The notes under the pieces were generated by a model. That model worked only from the letters and a program-made list of their open reading frames with translations, ran no database searches and was not told the DNA's origin. The translations under genes were made by a program, and so were the position numbers. From JBEKZQ01 sp049509675 (GTDB lineage Bacteria; Planctomycetota; Planctomycetia; Pirellulales; Thermoguttaceae): a stretch of 10,116 nucleotides of DNA. Below are positions 1 through 7,608 of the stretch, piece by piece (position 1 is the first letter of the stretch; the number at the start of each line of letters is the position of its first letter). The stretch spans positions 1 to 10,116 of the forward strand of contig JBEKZQ010000229.1 of assembly GCA_049509675.1 (NCBI GenBank), in the 5' to 3' direction.

Positions 1-52
1 ACTGCTGGCTTGCCCAGCAGTGCTGGAAACACGGTTGGACAAGCCAACCGTG
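1..52. repeat. Two tandem short stem-loop repeats ahead of panC
   Basis: Two perfect hairpins lie side by side. ACTGCTGG (1-8) pairs with CCAGCAGT (14-21) across a 5-base loop, and CACGGTTGG (30-38) pairs with CCAACCGTG (44-52) across a 5-base loop. The stems differ, but both carry a CAAG/CTTG loop core, and the second is followed by GGCACCC. A third hairpin at 5482-5498 has a similar loop and a similar GCCACCC flank, which suggests one dispersed family. They lie 36 bp ahead of the panC start and might affect its mRNA leader, but no T-run makes them look like a terminator. The first may be cut by the window edge. Confidence 0.75.
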
Positions 53-87
53 GCACCCGTAAACTCAAGTTGGACAGACCACTAGGG

Positions 88-945
88 ATGACCGCAGCAT
101 TGATTACTACCGTGGCCGCCTTGCGGGCTGCGTTGGAGCCGTTGCGCCGCGCGGGAAAACGCATCGGGCTGGTTCCCACGATGGGCGCCTTGCACGAGGG
201 GCATCTCAGCCTGGTCCGGGCGTCGCAGGCGGAGTGCCAGGCCACGGTCGTGTCCATATTCGTCAATCCCAGCCAGTTCGGCCCTGGCGAGGATTTTGGG
301 AACTATCCCCGCACGCTCCGCTCGGATTGCGACAAGCTGGCCGGTTGCGGCGCCGATTTCGTGCTGGCCCCCGCCGACGCAGACATTTACCGCCCGGGGC
401 ACGCCACCTGGATCGACGTGGCCGGGGTGGCGGCGCCGCTGGAGGGGTTTTTTAGGCCGGGCCACTTCCGCGGCGTGGCCACCATCGTGCTCAAGTTGTT
501 CAACATGGTGCAGGCCGACGCGGCCTATTTCGGGCAAAAAGACTATCAACAGGTGTTGGTCATCCGCCGCATGGTCGAGGATCTCAACGTACCGATCGAG
601 ATCCGCGTCTGCCCCATCGTCCGCGAGGCCGACGGTTTGGCGATGAGCTCGCGGAACGCGTACTTGAGCCCCGAGGCGCGGCGGCGCGCCACGGTGTTGT
701 GGCGCAGTCTGCAATTGGCGCAGCAACTCGTGGCCGCGGGCCAGTGCGAGGCCGAAGCGATCGCCGGGCAGATGCGTGCGATGATTCTGGCCGCCGGCCA
801 GACGCAAGTCGACTACGTGGCCCTGGCTGATCCCGAGACGCTCGAACCGGTGAGCCGGATTGTGGACCCGACGTTGGCCGCATTGGCCGTCCGCATCGAC
901 GGCACGCGTCTGATCGATAACTGCATCCTGACACCCAAGGCGTGA
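88..945 (+). CDS. panC: Pantothenate synthetase (pantoate--beta-alanine ligase)
   Basis: This cytoplasmic enzyme joins pantoate to beta-alanine using ATP, with a pantoyl-adenylate intermediate, in the last step of pantothenate (CoA precursor) synthesis. The 285-residue product has the usual family length and the family motifs in order: PTMGALHEGH (30-39, ATP-binding HxGH type), FVNPSQF (58-64), FNMVQADAAYFGQKDYQQ (138-155) and MSSRN (186-190, KMSKS-like). The ATG at 88 is chosen because it gives a normal N-terminus. The frame stays open upstream to a TTG at 10, but that part would translate the hairpin repeats and is unlikely to be real. No good Shine-Dalgarno is seen; AGGG touches the ATG too closely. 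No panB or panD is visible nearby. The next gene on the same strand starts 128 bp downstream. Confidence 0.97.
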   Translation: MTAALITTVAALRAALEPLRRAGKRIGLVPTMGALHEGHLSLVRASQAECQATVVSIFVNPSQFGPGEDFGNYPRTLRSDCDKLAGCGADFVLAPADADIYRPGHATWIDVAGVAAPLEGFFRPGHFRGVATIVLKLFNMVQADAAYFGQKDYQQVLVIRRMVEDLNVPIEIRVCPIVREADGLAMSSRNAYLSPEARRRATVLWRSLQLAQQLVAAGQCEAEAIAGQMRAMILAAGQTQVDYVALADPETLEPVSRIVDPTLAALAVRIDGTRLIDNCILTPKA

Positions 946-983
946 ATTCGTCGCCGTAACAGAACTATAGTTGACCAACCATC

Positions 984-1010
984 GTAGGACGGATTGCCAA
1001 TCCGTCCTAC
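984..1010. repeat. REP-like 12-bp perfect palindrome
   Basis: GTAGGACGGATT (984-995) is the exact reverse complement of AATCCGTCCTAC (999-1010), with a 3-base loop GCC. From memory, this GTAGGACGGATT palindrome is a common dispersed intergenic repeat in planctomycete genomes, often mistranslated as RIGNPSY or TDWQSVL peptides; I cannot check this here. It is followed by GGGCAACTGG rather than a T-run, so it is a poor intrinsic terminator, although such hairpins can protect mRNA 3' ends. Confidence 0.8.
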
Positions 1011-1046
1011 GGGCAACTGGCGGCGTCATTATTTGAGAACTCCTTA

Positions 1047-1073
1047 CCTCCTTCCTCTTTCCTCTTTTCTTTC
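1047..1073 (+). other. Homopyrimidine tract abutting the lgt start codon
   Basis: Twenty-seven consecutive C/T bases run right up to the GTG at 1074. A purine-rich Shine-Dalgarno is therefore impossible in the normal window for that start. Initiation would need another mechanism, such as an unstructured leader or S1 binding, or a different start site. Confidence 0.6.
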
Positions 1074-2363
1074 GTGCTCCAGACACTGTTTCACATTCCG
1101 TCGCGCGTGGCCGGGGTTCCACTGTTCGGCAGCGGCTTGCTGTTGGTGCTGTGGGGCTTCTTCGCTCTGTTGCTCATGTTTCGGCTCGTGCGGCGGCAGG
1201 GCTTCTGTGCCGATACGTGGAGCTACCTGCCGCTGGTGTTGATCGTGGCGGCGGTCCTTTGGAAAGTGGCGCCGGCGTTGTGTGATGCGAAGGGTTTGCC
1301 GATCCGCGGCTACGGCGTAATGATCCTCACGGCGGTCGTGGCCGGCACGGCGCTGGTCGTGCGCCGGGCGCGGCGCGTGGGACTGGAATCCGAGTTCGCC
1401 TTCGCCCTGGCCTTCTGGATGTGCCTGCCCGGTTTCCTCGGGGCGCGGATCTTGTACGTCGCCAAGAATTGGTCCGAGCAGTACTGGCCCGTGTACAAGG
1501 ACCCGAACGGGGGAACTGCCGCGCTGCTGACCGCGATGGTCAACGTGGCCCAGGGCGGACTGGTCGTGTACGGCGCCTTGCTGGGCGGCCTGGTGGGACT
1601 GCTGCTGTTCTATCGCAAATACCGCATGCCGCTGCTGGCCTCCGCCGACCTGGTGGCCCCCAGCCTGGCCCTGGGCCTGGCCCTGGGACGCATCGGCTGC
1701 CTGCTGAACGGCTGCTGCTTCGGCGACCTCTGCGAAAGCCCCTGGGGCCTGAAATTCCCCGCCGGCAGTCCGCCCTACAGCAGCCAGGTGGCCCGGGGCG
1801 TGTTTTGGGGACTGGTGCTCAGCGAGGAGCCGACGGCCAAGCCGATCGTGAGCGCGGTGGAACCGGGCTCGCCGGCGGCCCTGGCCGGCCTGCACGGCGG
1901 CGATCACCTGGCGAACATTAACGGCCGCGTGGTGCAATGGGCAGGCGACGCCCACGTGCTGTTCGGCCAATGTTTCGAGCAGCGCGAAGGGCCGGTCTTG
2001 GAACTGGTTGACGGCCGCTTCGTCCGCTTGCCGACTATCGAGCCGCCGTCGTGGAGCCGGCCGATCCATCCGACCCAGATTTATGCGGCCATCAGCGCTT
2101 TTCTGTTATGCCTGGTCTTGCTGGCCTGGGACCCGTTCTGCCGCCGCGACGGCCAACTGTTCGCCCTGATGCTGACGCTCTATCCGATCGCCCGCTTCCT
2201 GGAAGAAACAATCCGCACCGACGAAACCAGTTTCCTGGGCACCGGCCTGCACATCTCGCAGAACATCAGCCTGTTGATTTTGCTGTGTGTCATCGGGTTG
2301 TGGATTTACATTGGGCGGCAGCCGCCCGGCCGGGCCTGGGAGGCGCGCCAGTACGCACGGTAG
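1074..2363 (+). CDS. lgt: Lgt-family membrane protein with PDZ-like insertion
   Basis: Lgt transfers diacylglycerol from phosphatidylglycerol to the lipobox cysteine of prelipoproteins in the cytoplasmic membrane. The 429-residue product has hydrophobic segments near 19-37, 51-67, 80-96, 108-124, 161-179, 192-211, 336-352 and 396-413. It keeps Lgt landmarks: GGLVVYGALLGG (161-172), GRIGCLLNGCCFG (205-217), HPTQIY (332-337) and ARFLEETIR (373-381). Compared with E. coli Lgt as I recall it, the His of HGG is Tyr166, and Asn and Glu of GRxGNFxNGE are Cys209 and Cys214; Arg206 is kept. A segment of about 90 residues (roughly 232-325), with the PDZ-like core VSAVEPGSPAALAGLHGGD (259-277), sits between two Lgt motifs and explains the length (E. 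coli Lgt is about 290). The start is GTG after a pyrimidine tract. Family membership is firm; classical Lgt activity is not certain. Confidence 0.88.
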   Translation: MLQTLFHIPSRVAGVPLFGSGLLLVLWGFFALLLMFRLVRRQGFCADTWSYLPLVLIVAAVLWKVAPALCDAKGLPIRGYGVMILTAVVAGTALVVRRARRVGLESEFAFALAFWMCLPGFLGARILYVAKNWSEQYWPVYKDPNGGTAALLTAMVNVAQGGLVVYGALLGGLVGLLLFYRKYRMPLLASADLVAPSLALGLALGRIGCLLNGCCFGDLCESPWGLKFPAGSPPYSSQVARGVFWGLVLSEEPTAKPIVSAVEPGSPAALAGLHGGDHLANINGRVVQWAGDAHVLFGQCFEQREGPVLELVDGRFVRLPTIEPPSWSRPIHPTQIYAAISAFLLCLVLLAWDPFCRRDGQLFALMLTLYPIARFLEETIRTDETSFLGTGLHISQNISLLILLCVIGLWIYIGRQPPGRAWEARQYAR

Positions 2364-2374
2364 AGACAAAGCCC

Positions 2375-3076
2375 ATGTTTCCACGTGATCCCGCATTGTT
2401 CATCACCGGCACCGATACGGGCGTGGGCAAGACGCACGTCGCGGCGCTGATTGCCCGGTCGCTGGTGGCTGCCGGTCGGCGCGTGGGCGTTTACAAGCCG
2501 GCGGCTAGCGGCTGCCGCCGCGTGGACGGCCGGTTGCTCTCGGACGATGCCCTGGCCCTGTGGGAGGCGGCCGGGCGGCCCGGCCCGTTGGAACGGGTCT
2601 GCCCGCAATGTTTCCAGGCCCCGCTGGCCCCGCACCTGGCGGCCCGTTGCGAAGGGAAACAGCTTGACGCCGGGCTGCTCCGCAGCGGCATCGACTTCTG
2701 GCGCAGCCGCAGCGACATCGTGCTGATTGAGGGCGCGGGCGGATTGATGTCGCCGCTGGGCGACGAGGAGTACGTGGCCGATCTGGCCTACGACTTCGGC
2801 TGCCCGCTGGTCGTCGTGACCCGCAACGTGCTGGGCACGATCAACGCCACGTTGCAGACGTTGATCGCGGCCGCCGTGTTCCGCGACGGCCTTGCGGTGG
2901 CCGGCGTGGTGCTGAATCATCCCGCGCCGCCGTCGGCCGACGATGTCAGTCTATCGACGAATCGCCGGGAGTTGGTGCTGCGCTGCGTCCCGCCGGTGTT
3001 GGGGGAAGTGCGCTTTGGGTCCGAGCAACTCGACGCGGAGGTCGATTGGTTCGCGCTGGCCGGAGGTACTCGGTAG
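2375..3076 (+). CDS. bioD: ATP-dependent dethiobiotin synthetase BioD
   Basis: BioD closes the ureido ring of dethiobiotin from 7,8-diaminopelargonate, CO2 and ATP, the step before biotin synthase, in the cytoplasm. The 233-residue product has normal length. The motifs are the P-loop GTDTGVGKT (12-20), KPAASG (41-46), the SDD acidic pair (56-58), APLAPHLAA (82-90) and EGAGGL (119-124), all typical of the family. The ATG at 2375 is chosen because it puts the P-loop about 12 residues from the N-terminus; the frame stays open far upstream, but only as a shadow of the lgt-family gene. It begins 11 bp after that gene's stop on the same strand and is probably cotranscribed with it. No strong Shine-Dalgarno is visible, and no other bio gene is in the window. 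It converges with the GH57 gene, with 4 bp between stop codons. Confidence 0.96.
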   Translation: MFPRDPALFITGTDTGVGKTHVAALIARSLVAAGRRVGVYKPAASGCRRVDGRLLSDDALALWEAAGRPGPLERVCPQCFQAPLAPHLAARCEGKQLDAGLLRSGIDFWRSRSDIVLIEGAGGLMSPLGDEEYVADLAYDFGCPLVVVTRNVLGTINATLQTLIAAAVFRDGLAVAGVVLNHPAPPSADDVSLSTNRRELVLRCVPPVLGEVRFGSEQLDAEVDWFALAGGTR

Positions 3077-3080
3077 ACAC

Positions 3081-5249
<2,169 letters not shown>

Positions 5250-5481
5250 GTCAGTGAAGGGGCTGGCTTGGGGGTTTGCGTTCGCGGGGGTTTTGCGCTC
5301 GCGGGGCGAGCAGAGGCAGCAACACAGACTACTTCATCGGCACTGACATCCCAATTTATCCAATTTCGCTGCGCGGAAAACGCTACGGACCCGGTAATCT
5401 TCGCCATCCTCGCCGGGTGCCACTAGGCTCCGCCAGTGCTTCCGCCCGTAAGGAGCCGTCGCCTGATCGATCGCAAATGAA

Positions 5482-5498
5482 CACTGGCAAAGCCAGTG
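5482..5498. repeat. Short stem-loop repeat, same family as 1-52
   Basis: CACTGGC (5482-5488) pairs perfectly with GCCAGTG (5492-5498) around an AAA loop and is followed by CCACCC. The loop region GGCAAAGCC resembles the GGCAAGCC (reverse strand) and GGACAAGCC loops at 1-52. A degenerate relative (CACTAGGC with GCCAGTG) lies at about 5421-5437. A dispersed intergenic repeat family is inferred. Confidence 0.7.
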
Positions 5499-5520
5499 CC
5501 ACCCAGCGAGGGGAACGGCA

Positions 5521-5730
5521 ATCACGAAAGCCCGAAATGACGAAAGCCCGAAAAACAGACAAAATAGCAACTGTTCACCCGAATGAGGCAGACCGCAGAT
5601 ATCACGGATGATTCGAAAAACTACCGATCATGGCTCTACCAGCATTTTATCCGTGAAATCCGCGTAATCCGTGGTTCCAAATTGTCCTGCCGACTACTTT
5701 CGGGTTTTCATCTTTTCGGGATTTCGTGAT
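5521..5730. repeat. Nested inverted-repeat (MITE-like) intergenic element
   Basis: The left arm (5521-5553, beginning ATCACGAAAGCCCGAAA) and right arm (5698-5730) are inverted repeats matching at 29 of 33 positions. The similarity continues outward with one gap (GGAACGGCA against GGAAAGGA). A second inverted pair is nested inside: CGCAGATATCACGGAT (5594-5609) matches the reverse complement of 5649-5664 at 14 of 16 positions. The right inner part is also a 9-base tandem of three units (5647-5673: TTATCCGTG, AAATCCGCG, TAATCCGTG). No transposase is encoded and I see no clear target-site duplication. It could be a decayed non-autonomous element or a composite of stacked small repeats. Confidence 0.65.
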
Positions 5731-5891
5731 TCCTTTCCTTTTCTCCCCCTCTTCGTCAAACACGGAAGAACCCTACATGCCAGTAATAATGCACGGCGTC
5801 CGGCATGTCAAAGGGGGTCATTGGAATGATAGAGTTCCCGGAGCAGAGAGAACAGGGCAAAGCAGTCGGCAGCGGTGAATTAGCGGAAGCG

Positions 5892-5908
5892 ACTGCCGGC
5901 GAGGCAGT
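5892..5908 (-). terminator. Possible hairpin at the glgA stop codon
   Basis: ACTGCC (5892-5897) pairs with GGCAGT (5903-5908) around a 5-base loop, overlapping the first base pair region of the glgA TAA. No T-run follows on the minus strand, so it is a weak terminator candidate. A competing 7-bp pairing exists between 5862-5868 and 5890-5896. Confidence 0.25.
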
Positions 5909-7392
5909 TATACGGCCACTTGGCCGGCCCGGGCTACCGTCTGGAGATACAGATCCAGGTACTGTTTAGCCCTGGTCGCCCAGGACCAATCTTGCCGCAT
6001 GCCGGTATCGATAAGCTGTTTCCAGATTTCCGGCTGCTGATAGACATCACAAGCGTAGCGGAGCGTCTCGCTGAACGCCAAGGGACTGTATTCCTCGAAG
6101 GTGAAGCCGTTGGCCGGTTCGCTCTTTTCCGACGGATGACCATAACCTGTGATCGTGTCGGCCAGTCCGCCGGTCGCCCGGACCACGGGAACCGTGCCGT
6201 ATTTCAGGCTGTACATCTGGTTCAAACCGGACGGTTCGAAGCGACTGGGCATGAGGAACATATCGGCGCCGGCCTCGATCCGATGGGCCAGCGGATTGGA
6301 GAACTCCAAACGCACGGCAACGCGATGGGGGAATCGCTGGGCCAGGCTCTCGAACAGCCGATGGTACTTCGGCTGACCGGTGCCGAGGATCACCCACTGG
6401 GCATCGTTGGTTTGCACCCAGCGTTGGATGGCCTCGCCGATCAGGTCGAAACCCTTTTGATCGGTCAGGCGGCCGACCGAGGCCAAGAGCGGAATATGGG
6501 GCTCGACCGGCAGGCCCATTTCCCTCTGGAGAGCCGCTTTGCACAGCGGTTTGCCTTGCGCCACCGTGTCGGCGCCGTACTTGGCCGCGAGATGCCGATC
6601 CGTGGCCGGATCCCACTCCATAGCATCCATGCCGTTGAGAATGCCGGAGAGGACCTCGTGCCGGTACTGCAACACGCCCTCCAGGCCGCAACCCAACGGA
6701 CTGGTCTGAATTTCCCGGGCGTAGCGGGGGCTGACGGTGCTGATCGAGTCGGCGAAGACCATGCCGGTCTTCAGTAGATTCAACTTCCCGTGGAACTCCA
6801 TCTGGTGCCAATTGAAGTACTTCCAGTCCAAGCCGGTCAGGAGCATGTCCCAGTGCCAGAATTGGCCCTGAAACGCCATGTTGTGGATCGTGAACAGGGT
6901 CCCGATGCGTTGGTAACGCGGAACCTGGCGGTATTGGATCTTCAAGTAGGCCGGCACCAGGCCGGTCTGCCAGTCGTTTGCGTGCAGCACGTCAACGTGT
7001 AGATCGAGCAACCGGATCGCCTCGAGGACGGCCCGGCTGAAGAACACGAAACGCTCGCAATTATCGATATAGTCCTTACCGTCGGCGCCGTAGAGCTGGT
7101 CCCGGTCGAAGTACTGGTCTTGCTTGATCAGATAGACCGGCACCTGGCCGCCGGGCATGTAGCTCCGGGCCAAGTGTCCGGCGACCATCTTGCTGCCGAT
7201 GGGGACAATGAAATCGATGCCCAACGGCTCGATCGGCATGCCGCAATACTGCACCTGGCGATACGCGGGCAGGATTACCGCCGCCTGATGCCCGAGCCGG
7301 GCCAGCTCGATGGGCAGCGCGCCGCAAACGTCGGCCAGACCGCCCGTCTTGGCAAAGGGTGTTGCTTCGCTCGTAGCAAAGAGGATGTTCAC
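5908..7392 (-). CDS. glgA: Glycogen synthase (GT5, ADP-glucose type)
   Basis: GlgA adds glucosyl units, normally from ADP-glucose, to the non-reducing ends of alpha-1,4-glucan in the cytoplasm. The 494-residue product has normal family length with a GT5 catalytic domain (about 1-245) and a GT1-type C-terminal domain (about 295-480). Visible motifs are the sugar-nucleotide loop KTGGL (15-19), HANDWQTGL (138-146), FTIHNMAFQG (167-176), GRLTDQKG (307-314, with Arg308 and Lys313) and RFEPSGLNQMYSLKYG (384-399, Glu386 as the expected key acid). E. coli has RFEPCGL; Ser388 replaces that cysteine here. The start is a GTG with GGAG seven bases upstream, which gives MNILFATSEATPFAKTGGL, the normal N-terminus. 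A 216-bp spacer separates it from the sigma gene upstream; the GH57 gene downstream suggests a joint role in storage glucan metabolism. No glgB, glgC or glgP is in the window. Confidence 0.96.
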   Translation of the reverse strand: MNILFATSEATPFAKTGGLADVCGALPIELARLGHQAAVILPAYRQVQYCGMPIEPLGIDFIVPIGSKMVAGHLARSYMPGGQVPVYLIKQDQYFDRDQLYGADGKDYIDNCERFVFFSRAVLEAIRLLDLHVDVLHANDWQTGLVPAYLKIQYRQVPRYQRIGTLFTIHNMAFQGQFWHWDMLLTGLDWKYFNWHQMEFHGKLNLLKTGMVFADSISTVSPRYAREIQTSPLGCGLEGVLQYRHEVLSGILNGMDAMEWDPATDRHLAAKYGADTVAQGKPLCKAALQREMGLPVEPHIPLLASVGRLTDQKGFDLIGEAIQRWVQTNDAQWVILGTGQPKYHRLFESLAQRFPHRVAVRLEFSNPLAHRIEAGADMFLMPSRFEPSGLNQMYSLKYGTVPVVRATGGLADTITGYGHPSEKSEPANGFTFEEYSPLAFSETLRYACDVYQQPEIWKQLIDTGMRQDWSWATRAKQYLDLYLQTVARAGQVAV

Positions 7393-7608
7393 AAGCCGGC
7401 TCCATGCTCCCGCAGAGACTATCTATATTACCAAGTCTACCACAATATCCTGCATGGCCACCCCGAATATCTTTGCTCAGCACGAACGGGATATTATGCG
7501 CAATGGACCCACTTTTCCCACCCCCCGGATAGAGAGGGGCGAGGCAGGACCGGCGATGGCGGGCCGGCAATAAGGAAAGGGCCGGAGGTGCCTGCCGCCG
7601 AGGCGAGA
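7393..7608. other. 216-bp spacer between the sigma gene and glgA
   Basis: No gene is seen. The part next to glgA (7400-7500) is AT-richer, with TATTA and ATATT stretches that could hold a glgA promoter, but no -35/-10 pair with good spacing stands out. The part next to the sigma gene stop is GC-rich, with weak inverted repeats (GCCT/AGGC near 7590-7604, CCGGC/GCCGG near 7550-7567) and no T-run on the minus strand. Confidence 0.5.
7400..7403 (-). promoter_or_regulatory. Shine-Dalgarno of glgA
   Basis: On the minus strand GGAG (7403-7400) lies seven bases before the GTG at 7392. It is one of only two convincing Shine-Dalgarno sites in the window and supports the GTG start over later codons. 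Confidence 0.6.

Larger units (their letters stand above)
946..1073. other. panC-lgt spacer with palindrome and pyrimidine tract
   Basis: This 128-bp spacer contains no gene. It holds a 27-base perfect palindrome (984-1010) and a run of pyrimidines just ahead of the next start codon (1047-1073). No clear promoter or T-tailed terminator is visible. Confidence 0.6.
5250..5907. other. 657-bp repeat-rich spacer between glgA and the GH57 gene
   Basis: No gene is supported in this stretch. It holds, in order, an AT-richer stretch that would include any GH57 promoter (5250-5400), an imperfect hairpin near 5419-5437, a perfect hairpin (5482-5498), a nested inverted-repeat element (5521-5730), a pyrimidine tract (5730-5754), and about 150 bp with short inverted repeats such as ACATGCC (5775-5781) with GGCATGT (5802-5808). 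The size and repeat content argue against simple readthrough from glgA into the GH57 gene. Confidence 0.7.

Noticed and set aside
10..87. Upstream extension of panC from a TTG at 10
   Set aside because: It would translate the two stem-loop repeats and add 26 residues not expected in PanC; the ATG at 88 gives a normal N-terminus.
1044..2069. A 341-codon open frame on the minus strand opposite the lgt-like gene
   Set aside because: It is Gln/His/Arg-rich and low in hydrophobic residues, as expected for an antisense shadow, with no domain.
2051..2374. Upstream extension of the bioD frame
   Set aside because: It overlaps the C-terminal membrane part of the lgt-like gene in another frame, and the P-loop would be far from the N-terminus.
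3077..3080. A bidirectional terminator between bioD and the GH57 gene
   Set aside because: Only 4 bp separate the stops, and I see no hairpin with T-runs around them.
5297..5311. A GCTCG/CGAGC hairpin upstream of the GH57 gene
   Set aside because: The 5-bp stem in GC-rich DNA is not significant, and no T-run follows.
5521..5730. CRISPR array suggested by repeated short units
   Set aside because: The repeats are inverted, degenerate and not regularly spaced with unique spacers; no cas genes are present.
5777..5878. A 33-codon plus-strand frame with a GGAAG sequence upstream
   Set aside because: It is short, has no recognisable motif and lies in repeat-rich spacer; chance is the simpler explanation.
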